Below, in pieces: positions 38,725-48,543 of a stretch of DNA of 64,000 nucleotides. A program made the translations under genes and the position numbers. Origin of the DNA: Rugamonas apoptosis (lineage in GTDB: Bacteria; Pseudomonadota; Gammaproteobacteria; Burkholderiales; Burkholderiaceae_D); the NCBI RefSeq assembly GCF_014042355.1, contig NZ_JACEZU010000005.1, positions 356,701 through 420,700 of the forward strand, given 5' to 3'. How positions within the stretch are numbered: position 1 is the first letter of the stretch; the number at the start of each line of letters is the position of its first letter. A model generated the notes under the pieces. The model was not told the origin of the DNA and did not search any database. It saw only the letters and a list, made by a program, of their open reading frames with translations.

Positions 38725-39761
38725 GGTTCATGCGCGGCCCATGCGCCGAGGCGCCCCCTGCGACCGATGCCATGACCTGTCTGGCCGACGGGCTGGCGTT
38801 CGGCCCCGGCCTGACGGTGGCCGCCCGCAGCGCCGCCAGCGCCAGCCGCTTGGTGGTGCCGGAGAACCAGGACAACCTACTGCTGATCGACGCCAGCGGC
38901 CACGCCGTTCGCCTCTACGGCCAAGCGCCACTGCGCACACGGGTCGCCGGCTGGCCCGCCGGCCACGTGCGGCTGGCCGTACTCGATGGCATGGGCGGCC
39001 ACGGCAACGGCAGGCAGGCGGCGGAGGCTGTGGCCACGGCCTTGCTGGACGTTCCAGCCTGCCGCACGCTGCACGAACTGTCTTCCCGCTTCGACACGCT
39101 GCACGCCGCGCTGCAAGCGCGCTTCCGCCAACCGGGCGACGCAGACACCTTCCGCCGCCCCGGCACCACCCTCACCTTGCTGGAGATCGCGCCCGGCCAA
39201 GCGCCGCTGCTGTATCACGTGGGCGATTCGCGGCTGTACGAAGTGACGGCTGACGTGGCCCTGCCGCTCACCATCGACCATGTGCCGGCCACCGGCTACG
39301 CCATGCACGGCATGCTGGGCGCGCGCGAATGGTGGCAACAGGTGCACGGCGAGCACCGGCCCCAGATCGCCCAGGCCTTCATCCTCGGCAATGCCTTCGC
39401 CAACCCACAAGTGCTGGATGACGGCCTGCGCGCGCTGGACCCGGCCTCATTGCCGCCCTTCCTGCGCCAGATGGCCGACCGCCGTGCCTTGGCATTACGG
39501 CCCGACGCGCTGTACCTGCTGGCCACGGACGGCCTGTGGGCCTGCCGTGAGCCGCTGCCGTGGCTGGCCCGTTGGCCGCGCTTGCTCTCGGACGGTACAG
39601 CCTCCGTCAACGAGGCGCTGGACGGCCTGTTCCATGCCTGGACCAACAACCCGCCGCCGCAGTTATATATCGACAACATGACAGCCATCGCCATCCGCTT
39701 TTCAGGCCGAAATATTGACCAGACAGCACTGCCACATTCCATTCTGACCACTTTTTGCTAA
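38721..39761 (+). CDS. PP2C-family Ser/Thr protein phosphatase
   Basis: 346 residues. Metal-binding residues of PP2C are visible: D51 in 'ENQDNLLLI', D89-G-M-G-G-H in 'VLDGMGGHGNG', 'GTTLTLLEI' with 'YHVGDSRLYEV', D in 'LLATDGLW' and the final 'DNMTAIAIRF'. All core motifs are intact, so it should be an active Mn2+/Mg2+-dependent phosphatase, soluble in the cytoplasm. GGAG precedes the ATG and the start overlaps the SH3 gene stop. It is the natural counterpart of the kinases at 32952 and 48544, as PstP is for PknA/PknB in actinobacteria. Confidence 0.9.
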   Translation: MRFMRGPCAEAPPATDAMTCLADGLAFGPGLTVAARSAASASRLVVPENQDNLLLIDASGHAVRLYGQAPLRTRVAGWPAGHVRLAVLDGMGGHGNGRQAAEAVATALLDVPACRTLHELSSRFDTLHAALQARFRQPGDADTFRRPGTTLTLLEIAPGQAPLLYHVGDSRLYEVTADVALPLTIDHVPATGYAMHGMLGAREWWQQVHGEHRPQIAQAFILGNAFANPQVLDDGLRALDPASLPPFLRQMADRRALALRPDALYLLATDGLWACREPLPWLARWPRLLSDGTASVNEALDGLFHAWTNNPPPQLYIDNMTAIAIRFSGRNIDQTALPHSILTTFC

Positions 39762-39888
39762 GCGGCGTTGTTACAAAAACAGCAAACCGGCGTAATCGGG
39801 CCACAATTCATGATTTGCAGGGGTACGCCGATTGCCAAGCCATGGCAAAAGCGCATAAACTCATGGGTATCCCGTTGGTTCGAATGCC

Positions 39889-41475
39889 ATGAAAAAATGC
39901 AGTAACCCGCAGCATCCGCACTGCACGTACTGGGTCATGCCTGGGGAAGACGCATGCGCGGGCGGTCACGCCCAAGCCGCAGCGCAACCCTCCAGCTACG
40001 ACCTGCTGCATGCCGTGCGCCATGCCCGCGCCGATGTACCGGCCGCGGCGCAGGCGGCTGCCCAGGGTTTACCGCACACCGGCACCGACCTCCCCGCAAC
40101 AGCAGCGGTAGCCACCACCGCCGCCGACCTGGCCCCCGCCTACGCCCGCACGCTGGTGCGCGCCCAGGCCGAACGTCCCCAGCTCCACATCAGCGGTTTC
40201 GACCCGCGCGCCGCCGGCGGCCGCCAGACCCTGAAAATGGAATTGCGCGGTATGCCGCAAGGCTGCGCGCCCCAGCTGGCGCTGCAACTGCAATCGGACC
40301 TGATCCCGCATGGCGCCGCGCACCAGCAGATGGTGCGCTCCACCAATGGCGACTGGCGCCCCGTGTTCGTGGAATTCTCCTCGCGCGGCATGGAGCATGG
40401 CCAGTACCAGATCAGCATCGAGGTGCTGAGCCAGCACCCGGAGCTGGCGTCGCGCAAATGGGTATGCACCTTCGTGATCCTGGTGCCCCGCCCGGACGCC
40501 ACGCTGACCGAGATCCACCGCATTTTCCTGTCCACCCACAAAAACGTGCGCGTGATGGCGGACGACGCCTCCATCGCCCGCGTGAGCGCGCAAGGCGGCG
40601 ACCGGCTCGACATCGACGTCACGGCCCGCAACGCCGGCATCGCCCATCTGGACCTGGGCGCGCCGCAGGGCAAGGTGGACCTGGGCTTTTCCACCATCGC
40701 CTGGGATGAGGACCTGATCGAAATCGACATGCCGGCCGCAGCGGCCCTGCATCCACACCCCAGCCGCGCGGCCTGCCTGGTGAACGCGGCGCCGGAAGCG
40801 GGCGCGCAGCGCCAGATCCGCCTGTTCGCGCTGGAGGAATGCGTGTTCGGCCGCTTCGAACTGGTCGATCCCGAGGCTGACGCTCTGCTCACCCATTACA
40901 GCGGCGATGGCCAGGAAACCAACGGACTCACGCGCCGCCTGTCCGGGCGCCATGCCGTGATCCGCCGCACCAGCCACGGTTTCGAAATCGAGGACGTGTC
41001 ACGCTACGGCCTGCTGCTGGATGGCGTCTGGCCGGGCAAGAACAAACCCACGCCGCTGCGGCTGGGCATGCGCATTGAACTGAGCGCCAGCATCAAGGGC
41101 ATCGTGGTGCTGGCCGTGACGGCGATCCTGCCGCACGCCGTCATCCTGCACCGCATCGACGAAGGTGCGCGCGCCGAGTGCTTCTACCTGGTAGCGCCGG
41201 AGACCCATCCCGGCTACCCGATACCGTCCTACGCCAGCACCCCGCTGGCGTCCGCGCTGCCGCTGCTGCTGCACCACGACGGCGGCTTCTGGCACCTCGA
41301 TCAGCTAAGCGGCAAGGAGACGGCGCTGGCGCCCACCACCTCGCTCGACAAGCTGACCCGCATCGCGCGCCACAACCGCTTCGCCAGCGAACCGTATCCC
41401 GAACACTGGATCATCCGCACCGGCGCGACCGGCCTGCACAGCACCATCGCCGCGCACGACCTGTCCACCGCCTGA
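39889..41475 (+). CDS. Zinc-finger/FHA-domain protein
   Basis: 528 residues. The N-terminus has a compact Cys/His cluster (C4, C12, C23, H27 in 'CSNPQHPHCTYWVMPGEDAC' and 'GGH') that could bind zinc. The middle (about 95-300) is beta-rich and unassigned ('PQLHISGFDPRAAGGRQTLK' onward). A FHA domain covers about 310-405 with G321-R322 and S352-G-R-H355 ('RRLSGRHAVIRRTSHGFEI'), the phosphothreonine-binding residues. It probably reads phosphothreonine made by the cluster kinases. It starts 127 bp after the PP2C gene without a clear Shine-Dalgarno. Last gene of the plus-strand set. Confidence 0.8.
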   Translation: MKKCSNPQHPHCTYWVMPGEDACAGGHAQAAAQPSSYDLLHAVRHARADVPAAAQAAAQGLPHTGTDLPATAAVATTAADLAPAYARTLVRAQAERPQLHISGFDPRAAGGRQTLKMELRGMPQGCAPQLALQLQSDLIPHGAAHQQMVRSTNGDWRPVFVEFSSRGMEHGQYQISIEVLSQHPELASRKWVCTFVILVPRPDATLTEIHRIFLSTHKNVRVMADDASIARVSAQGGDRLDIDVTARNAGIAHLDLGAPQGKVDLGFSTIAWDEDLIEIDMPAAAALHPHPSRAACLVNAAPEAGAQRQIRLFALEECVFGRFELVDPEADALLTHYSGDGQETNGLTRRLSGRHAVIRRTSHGFEIEDVSRYGLLLDGVWPGKNKPTPLRLGMRIELSASIKGIVVLAVTAILPHAVILHRIDEGARAECFYLVAPETHPGYPIPSYASTPLASALPLLLHHDGGFWHLDQLSGKETALAPTTSLDKLTRIARHNRFASEPYPEHWIIRTGATGLHSTIAAHDLSTA

Positions 41476-41498
41476 TTTTTTCGCCTCGCCGCCTTCAG

Positions 41499-41533
41499 GG
41501 CCAGACTCCCCGCCTTGGCGCGGGGGTCTGGCC
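41499..41533. terminator. Long hairpin between convergent genes
   Basis: GGCCAGAC (41499-41506) pairs with GTCTGGCC (41526-41533), extended inward by a C-rich/G-rich stem to about 14 bp. It sits between the FHA gene and the convergent chemoreceptor gene. No T tract follows, so it may act as a barrier more than a classic terminator. Confidence 0.5.
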
Positions 41534-41580
41534 TTGATGATCACGCGCCTGCCATTTTCTTTGCAATCGCTCCGCTTCGT

Positions 41581-43287
41581 TCAGCGCGCCGCGCGCGCCC
41601 TGGCGCCAGCCACGCCCGCCAGCGCCGGCCGGCGCGAGGTGAGCGCGCTCTTGCCCGCTCCGCCGCGCGTGGGCGCTGGCGCAGCCGCAGGCGTGGGGGC
41701 TGGCGCGGCCGCTGGCGCCGCGACAGGAGCGCTCGTCGTCGCCGCATCCGAACGGTAGCCAATGCGGAAACCGCCCCAATGCCGGCCCCGTACCGTGATG
41801 GGCGCCGACAGGTCATGCATCACCTCGCCCGTGTCGCGCTTGTAGGTCTGCAGCAGGTAGGGCTGGGTGTGCGAGCCGCAGCGGGCGCCGATGCGATCGT
41901 CAAAGATACGCTTGGTGCGGTTGTGCACCAGGTCGTAGTCCATGTCGCCCGTCAGCGGTTGGCTGAACTTGCGGTTATGGGTGGGGAAGTAACCGTGGTC
42001 GTCCACCGCACCCGCATAAGCCAGTTGCGGCAAGCGCTCCAGCACCGCTTCCTGGATTTCCGGCAGCACGCGGTCGGTGTAGGCATCGAAGGCGGTGCGG
42101 TACTTGGGCGGATTGGTGCCGGGGATGGGCGTGTAGCGCCGTTCGAACAGCGCCTGCTCGCTGATCACGCCGCACTTGAGCGCCTGCTCGAACAGTTCCC
42201 CCACCTCGCGCGCGGCCTGCTGTGCGGCGACGCGGATGGCGTCGTGCGCGCCCGCCTCGGCGCCCGCGCCGGCGTGGAACAGCGCCTCGGCCCGTTCGCT
42301 CAGCATCATGGCCGACTGCGAGGCGAGCGGCAATTCGGCCTGCGTGTTGAGCATGCCGTCGCGGATCGCCTCGATGGCGCCGCCGATGGCGCGCGTGCTG
42401 TCCACGTGGCCGCGCGAGGAAAGCGCGATACCCTGCACTTCGCCTTCGGCCGTGGCCGATGCCTGGTCGATGGTCTGGAAGAAGGCGTGCACCTGCTCGA
42501 CCTTGCCGCTGACGGCCACCACCTTGCCGCTCAACGCTTCCATGCCACCGGCGGCCCGTTCGGCCTGTTCGCTGATGGCGCGCACCAGCTGGCCGATCTC
42601 GTTGCTCGATTCGCTGGTGCGCTGCGCCAGTTGTCGCACCTCGCCCGCCACCACGGCGAAACCACGGCCATGCTCCCCGGCGCGCGCCGCCTCGATGGCG
42701 GCGTTCAAGGCCAGCAGGTTGGTGCGCTGGGCGATCTGGTTGATGGTGTCGGTGATGGTGTGGATGGTGCGCGATTTTTCCTGCAAGGCCCGCATCAGGG
42801 CCACGGCCGCATGGGCGTCGTCGCGCGCCTGGCCGATCTGCTCCAGGCTCTGGTCGGCCTCGCTGCGCCCATCCAGGCTGGCGCGCCGCACTTGCGCCGC
42901 CACCACCGACGCACGCTCGGCGTTGGCCGCGATCTGCTCCGTGTTGTCGGTCGAGTGGGATGCGTGCCGCACGATCTCCTGCACCGCCTGCAGGTCATGT
43001 TCGACCTGCTTGCGGATGGTGTCGATGAAGTGCGAAGTCTCGGCCGCGCCTATCATCATCTGGTCGATCATGGCCCCGCTGCTGGACAACAGCTGTTCGG
43101 GGGTGCCGGCGCCGCGTCCGCGCAGCCGGGCGCCCAGCCAGATGCCGCTGGCGGCCGACAGCGCCGCCGCCAATTGCGCCGGCCAAGCCGCGCCAGCCAG
43201 CGCGCTGATTCCCAGCGCCAGCCCGGCGAACAGCGCCACCGTTGCCCATACCATCATCCGCCGCCGCGTCACTGCTTGCGTAAACAT
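41581..43287 (-). CDS. Methyl-accepting chemotaxis protein with C-terminal sensor segment
   Basis: 568 residues. Two close N-terminal helices (about 12-35 and 38-58) have almost no periplasmic loop and there is no HAMP. The signalling coiled coil follows, with the conserved hairpin tip '[20 protein letters not shown]'. After the signalling domain, about residues 375-510 form a globular segment ('[20 protein letters not shown]', '[14 protein letters not shown]', '[20 protein letters not shown]'), a cytoplasmic Cache/PAS-like sensor known in some chemoreceptors. The Ala/Pro tail is disordered. It senses an internal signal and controls CheA, probably with the CheW at 63242 or another array. Confidence 0.88.
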   Translation of the reverse strand: MFTQAVTRRRMMVWATVALFAGLALGISALAGAAWPAQLAAALSAASGIWLGARLRGRGAGTPEQLLSSSGAMIDQMMIGAAETSHFIDTIRKQVEHDLQAVQEIVRHASHSTDNTEQIAANAERASVVAAQVRRASLDGRSEADQSLEQIGQARDDAHAAVALMRALQEKSRTIHTITDTINQIAQRTNLLALNAAIEAARAGEHGRGFAVVAGEVRQLAQRTSESSNEIGQLVRAISEQAERAAGGMEALSGKVVAVSGKVEQVHAFFQTIDQASATAEGEVQGIALSSRGHVDSTRAIGGAIEAIRDGMLNTQAELPLASQSAMMLSERAEALFHAGAGAEAGAHDAIRVAAQQAAREVGELFEQALKCGVISEQALFERRYTPIPGTNPPKYRTAFDAYTDRVLPEIQEAVLERLPQLAYAGAVDDHGYFPTHNRKFSQPLTGDMDYDLVHNRTKRIFDDRIGARCGSHTQPYLLQTYKRDTGEVMHDLSAPITVRGRHWGGFRIGYRSDAATTSAPVAAPAAAPAPTPAAAPAPTRGGAGKSALTSRRPALAGVAGARARAAR

Positions 43288-43336
43288 AGTCGTCTCCCAC
43301 TGTCTCGTTATGGTGTCGCTCCGGCCCGGGCGCGCT

Positions 43337-45082
<1,746 letters not shown>

Positions 45083-45203
45083 CGCGCTCTCGTCCTGGGA
45101 TCTGCAAGAGCGCGTTCGCTGGGCGCACTATCAGATGACAGTGTTAGTTAAGGAAAATGGTTCCTGAGACAATCACTGTACCCGGATGGAACAGCTCGAA
45201 ACC

Positions 45204-45217
45204 TTGATCCAGATCAA
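45204..45217. promoter_or_regulatory. Perfect FNR/Anr-type box
   Basis: TTGATCCAGATCAA matches the FNR consensus TTGAT-N4-ATCAA exactly. It lies in the 198-bp gap upstream of the AcoR-like activator (start 45082, minus strand) and just past the pirin stop. The distance is long for direct class II activation, so promoter mapping is needed to place it. Confidence 0.5.
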
Positions 45218-45280
45218 GGCGCATCGCAAGGTGCACCTTGACAACAAACTGTCCATGACAGCCCTGCCTGCTGTACCGGT

Positions 45281-46159
45281 TCAAACGGGCATGCGGGCCG
45301 GCAGCGGTATCCATTCTGTCTCACCGGGTACCGGATCGAAGCGCTGCGCGGTCCAATCCTCGGCCGCCTGCTGGATGCGCTCCTTGCTCGACGAGACGAA
45401 GTTCCACGACATGAATCGCCGCCCTTCCAGCGGTTCGCCGCCAATGATGACAAAGCGCGCGTCCGAACCTGCGAGCACGCGCTGGGCGCTGGCCGTGTCC
45501 AGCAATGCCATGGTGTGCAGCGCCAGCGGCACGCCATCCACCTCCACTGCGCCGCTGATGGGGTAAATGGCCGCTTCCGGCGGCAGCCCGGTCAGGCCCA
45601 GTTGCTGGCCTGGCTGCAGTAGCACGTCCAGGTACAGGGTCTGGCTGTAGGTGCGCACGGGCGAGGTCTTGCCGAAGGCGCTGCCGATCAGTACCCGCAC
45701 ACGTGCGCCCTGCACTTCCAGTTCGGGGATTTCGTCGGCCGCCGTGTGACAGAAGCTGGGTTCGTCCTCCTCGTGCGCCAGCGGCAACGCGGCCCACAAC
45801 TGCAGGCCGTGGGTGCGGTGTGGACGGTCCACCAGGTCCTTGGGCGTGCGCTCGGAATGGACGATGCCCCGGCCGGCCGTCATCCAGTTGATGGCGCCCG
45901 GTTCGATGCGCTGCACGGAACCGATGCTGTCGCGGTGGTCCATCGCCCCTTCGAACAAATAGGTCACGGTGGCCAGGCCGATGTGGGGATGGGGACGCAC
46001 GTCGTGGTTGGCGCCGGGCGCCACGTCGATCGGGCCGAAATGGTCGAAGAAAATGAAGGGACCCACGGCCTGCTTGACGGCAGCCGGCAGGTAGCGGCGC
46101 ACGATCAAGCCGCCGCCCAGGTCCTTCTCGTGGCCTTTCAATACGGTGGAGATGGTCAT
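45281..46159 (-). CDS. Pirin-family bicupin protein
   Basis: 292 residues from ATG 46159; the longer open frame is a shadow of the OsmC gene. The metal site of pirins is present in the N-terminal cupin: 'RPHPHIGLATVTYLFEG' (two His) with a further His and Glu in 'GRGIVHSERTP'. The C-terminal cupin ends 'RFMSWNFVSSSKERI', typical of the family. Pirins bind Fe(II) and act as redox-sensitive cofactors or quercetinase-like dioxygenases. It is followed upstream, on the same strand and 14 bp away, by an OsmC gene, a combination common in oxidative-stress operons. Confidence 0.92.
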   Translation of the reverse strand: MTISTVLKGHEKDLGGGLIVRRYLPAAVKQAVGPFIFFDHFGPIDVAPGANHDVRPHPHIGLATVTYLFEGAMDHRDSIGSVQRIEPGAINWMTAGRGIVHSERTPKDLVDRPHRTHGLQLWAALPLAHEEDEPSFCHTAADEIPELEVQGARVRVLIGSAFGKTSPVRTYSQTLYLDVLLQPGQQLGLTGLPPEAAIYPISGAVEVDGVPLALHTMALLDTASAQRVLAGSDARFVIIGGEPLEGRRFMSWNFVSSSKERIQQAAEDWTAQRFDPVPGETEWIPLPARMPV

Positions 46160-46173
46160 GGCGTCTATCCTGT

Positions 46174-46572
46174 TCAGCCCAGCACCGTCGTCACTTCCGT
46201 CGTCACGGCCGTCATCAGCTTGTGGACGGGGCATTTCTGGGCCACGGCCAGCAGGTCGGCACGCTGTTCCTCGGTCAGTTCGCCCGTTAGGTGCAGGGTG
46301 GTGGCCAGGCGGTAGACGCCCTTGCGCTCCTCGCTCGCATCGCGTTCGGTGCTCACTTCCACTTGTTCGAGGGGGATGCCCTTGCGCTTGGCGTACCAGA
46401 CCACGGTGAGCGCCTTGCAGGAACTGATGGCCGCGTCGTACAGGTCGTGCGGCGACGGGCCGGCGTCGTTGCCGCCTTCCTCCAGCGTGCCGTCGGTGGA
46501 GATCAGGTGGTTGCGCACGTGGACGATGTGGCGCATGGGCAGCGACTGGTCGCGGATTACTTTGATGGTCAT
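46174..46572 (-). CDS. OsmC/Ohr-family peroxiredoxin-like protein
   Basis: 132 residues from ATG 46572 (AAGGAA upstream). The two redox cysteines of the family are present: 'SSCKALTVVWYAKRKG' and 'AQKCPVHKLM'. OsmC/Ohr proteins reduce organic hydroperoxides in the cytoplasm. Its stop lies 14 bp before the pirin start on the same strand, so the two form a likely operon for oxidative or electrophile stress. The sequence looks closer to the OsmC/YhfA side than to Ohr, but this is judged by eye. Confidence 0.88.
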   Translation of the reverse strand: MTIKVIRDQSLPMRHIVHVRNHLISTDGTLEEGGNDAGPSPHDLYDAAISSCKALTVVWYAKRKGIPLEQVEVSTERDASEERKGVYRLATTLHLTGELTEEQRADLLAVAQKCPVHKLMTAVTTEVTTVLG

Positions 46573-46699
46573 GGCATTCCTTGTTGGGCAATAATACAGA
46601 ACCAACAATTTACACCGTTTGGACGATACGTGCCCAGCGCAGGAATGGAAAAGAGCAAAGGCGGCCACCAGCATGCGCCGATGCCGCCCTGCGGTGCCG

Positions 46700-46987
46700 T
46701 TACAGCCCGTCGACCAGCATCATGTCCATATGCGAGCCGCTTTGGCGCAGCTTGCGCAGCGGCTGATGGTCCGGGTCGGCGTGCCAGGCCTGCGCTTGCT
46801 CCGTGGTAGGGAATTCGATCATCACGGTCACGCCATGCAGCAGCGCCTCGCCTTCCAGCAGGGCGGCCGGCGTGCGCGCCAGCAGTTTGCCGCCGTGCTT
46901 CTGGATCAGGGCCGGCATCTTCGATCCATATTCCTGCTGCCAGTCCGGGTTATGTACAGTCAAAGCGCCAATAACGTATGCAGCCAT
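46700..46987 (-). CDS. DUF1330 domain protein
   Basis: 95 residues, the usual DUF1330 length. Ferredoxin-like dimeric alpha-beta barrel signature: 'MAAYVIGALTVHNPDWQQEY', 'GGKLLARTPAALLEGE', 'VMIEFPTTEQAQAWHADPDH'. The family is structurally related to small monooxygenases but its reaction is not established. It is divergent from the LysR gene (start 47093), so LysR may regulate it. 'AGGGAGAATC' precedes ATG 46987. Confidence 0.87.
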   Translation of the reverse strand: MAAYVIGALTVHNPDWQQEYGSKMPALIQKHGGKLLARTPAALLEGEALLHGVTVMIEFPTTEQAQAWHADPDHQPLRKLRQSGSHMDMMLVDGL

Positions 46988-47092
46988 GTGATTCTCCCTG
47001 GTGTGGTTGGTGAGGCGGACTCATTATCAATCCGAACCAAATAACGAGAAATAAGCCTACAATTCCGGTAATCGTAACTTTTTATTCCGGAT

Positions 47093-47977
47093 ATGAGCGA
47101 CAAACTGCGCAGCATGCAAGTGTTCGTGGTGGCGGCGACGGCCAGCAGCCTGGCGGCGGCCGGCCGCGTGCTGGACATGTCGGCCGTCATGGTGGGCAAG
47201 CACGTGAGCGCGCTGGAGCAGCAACTGGGCGCCAGCCTGCTGGAACGCACCACCCGCAAACTGACCCTGACCGAGATCGGCGCCAGCTATCTTGAACGGT
47301 GCCGCGACGTGCTGGCCAGCGTGGAGGCGGCCGACCATGTGGCCGAAACCCTGCGCGCCGTCCCGCAAGGGAACTTGCGCATCACGGCGCCGGTGGCGTA
47401 CGGCGCGCAGCGGCTGGTGCCGGTGATCCACGCCTACACGGCCACCTATCCGCTGGTGCATGTCGACCTGGTGCTGAATGACCGGGTGGTGAACCTGGCC
47501 GAGGAAGGCATCGATGTGGCGATCCGTTCCGGCAAACTGGCCGACACGGGCCTGATCGCAAGGCCGCTGGCGCGCAGCCGCATGCTGGCCGCGGCCAGTC
47601 CCAATTATCTGGAACGGCATGGCGTGCCGCATCATCCGCTGGACCTGGAGCAGCACAACTGCCTGTCCTTCGACACCTGGGGCGTGGACCATCGCTGGCG
47701 TTTCAGCCAGGGCGAGACGATGGTGGCGGTGCGGGCACAGGGCAATTTCATCAGCAATCACGGCCACGCCTTGCTGGCGGCAGGTTTGGCGGGCATGGGG
47801 GTGGTGATGCAGAACGACTCGCTGCTGGCCGAGCATTTGCACTCGGGCGCGCTGGTGCATCTGCTGCCGGACTGGGAACTGCCATCGCGCGCCGTCCACA
47901 TCGTGCGCCGGCCAGAGCCGCGCCCCAGCGCCAAGGTGCGCAGTTTCGTCGATTTTGCGCTGGCGCGATTGGGTTAA
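47093..47977 (+). CDS. LysR-family transcriptional regulator
   Basis: 294 residues, normal length. The HTH is at residues 1-60 ('MSDKLRSMQVFVVAATASSL', 'ALEQQLGASLLERTTRKLTL') and the effector domain about 90-290 ('GNLRITAPVAYGAQRLVPVI', 'EEGIDVAIRSGKLADTGLIA'). It resembles the DsdC/PtxR-like CrgA group of LysR proteins. It is divergent from the DUF1330 gene, with 105 bp between starts. The final 'FALARLG' codons belong to the first unit of a 26-bp repeat that continues for two more copies after the stop (47955-48032). Confidence 0.9.
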   Translation: MSDKLRSMQVFVVAATASSLAAAGRVLDMSAVMVGKHVSALEQQLGASLLERTTRKLTLTEIGASYLERCRDVLASVEAADHVAETLRAVPQGNLRITAPVAYGAQRLVPVIHAYTATYPLVHVDLVLNDRVVNLAEEGIDVAIRSGKLADTGLIARPLARSRMLAAASPNYLERHGVPHHPLDLEQHNCLSFDTWGVDHRWRFSQGETMVAVRAQGNFISNHGHALLAAGLAGMGVVMQNDSLLAEHLHSGALVHLLPDWELPSRAVHIVRRPEPRPSAKVRSFVDFALARLG

Positions 47978-48032
47978 ACCTTGCGCTGGTGCGATTGGGT
48001 GGAACCCTGCGCTGGTGCGCTCGGTTGAAACG
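47955..48032 (+). repeat. 26-bp tandem triplication over LysR 3' end
   Basis: Three contiguous 26-bp units (47955-47980, 47981-48006, 48007-48032). Unit 2 differs from unit 1 at three positions; unit 3 has several more changes. The first contains the LysR C-terminal codons and stop. Confidence 0.9.
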
Positions 48033-48041
48033 GCGCGCGGA

Positions 48042-48078
48042 AAAGCAAACGGCGGCCCGCCAGGCCGCCGTTTGCTTT
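48042..48078. terminator. Bidirectional terminator hairpin
   Basis: A perfect 16-bp inverted repeat, 48042-48057 against 48063-48078, with a 5-base loop. The arm ends are AAA on the left and TTT on the right, so each strand has a short T stretch at the stem base. It lies between the convergent LysR and YjdM genes. Confidence 0.8.
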
Positions 48079-48111
48079 GGTGCTCGCAGGCGGCGCGTGG
48101 CCGCCATCCCA

Positions 48112-48456
48112 TCACACCACTTTCTTGACGAACTCCGACTTCAGGCTCATGGCGCCGAAACCGTCGATCTTGCAGTCGATATCGTGGTCGCTGTCCACCA
48201 AGCGGATATTCTTGACCTTGGTGCCGACCTTGACGGTACCGCCGCCACCCTTCAGTTTCAGATCCTTGATCACGGTGACGGTGTCGCCATCCTGCAGGAT
48301 GTTGCCGACGGCGTCGCGGTACACCTTGGCGCCTTCTTCAGCCGCTTCGGCCGCTTGCGCGCTCCACTCGTGCGCGCATTCCGGGCACACGTACTGGCCG
48401 CCGTCTTCATAGGTGAATTCGGAATTGCATTTGGGGCATGGAGGTAAAGCGCTCAT
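48112..48456 (-). CDS. yjdM: YjdM (PhnA-type) zinc-ribbon protein
   Basis: 114 residues from ATG 48456; an in-frame extension to 48501 is unsupported. The N-terminal zinc ribbon (C-x2-C ... C-x2-C in '[20 protein letters not shown]') is followed by the conserved PhnA domain '[20 protein letters not shown]' and '[20 protein letters not shown]'. The protein is widespread and was once named PhnA, but it is not the phosphonoacetate hydrolase; its role is unsettled. It is preceded by the kinase-FGE gene on the same strand, separated by about 90 bp. Confidence 0.93.
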   Translation of the reverse strand: MSALPPCPKCNSEFTYEDGGQYVCPECAHEWSAQAAEAAEEGAKVYRDAVGNILQDGDTVTVIKDLKLKGGGGTVKVGTKVKNIRLVDSDHDIDCKIDGFGAMSLKSEFVKKVV

Positions 48457-48543
48457 CGTATTATCCTGAAAAGTTGGGCAACTGCCCGCAAAAACCAGCA
48501 TTATACTGCTTCACCACCCAAATTCCCAGCCAACAGACGTCAT

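Noticed and set aside
32952..41475. Type VI secretion regulatory cluster
   Set aside because: Kinase, PP2C and FHA genes are found with type VI systems, but no tss core gene is present and a SEDS and a PBP are.
48112..48456. Phosphonoacetate hydrolase
   Set aside because: The PhnA name is historical; the zinc-ribbon YjdM family is unrelated to that enzyme.
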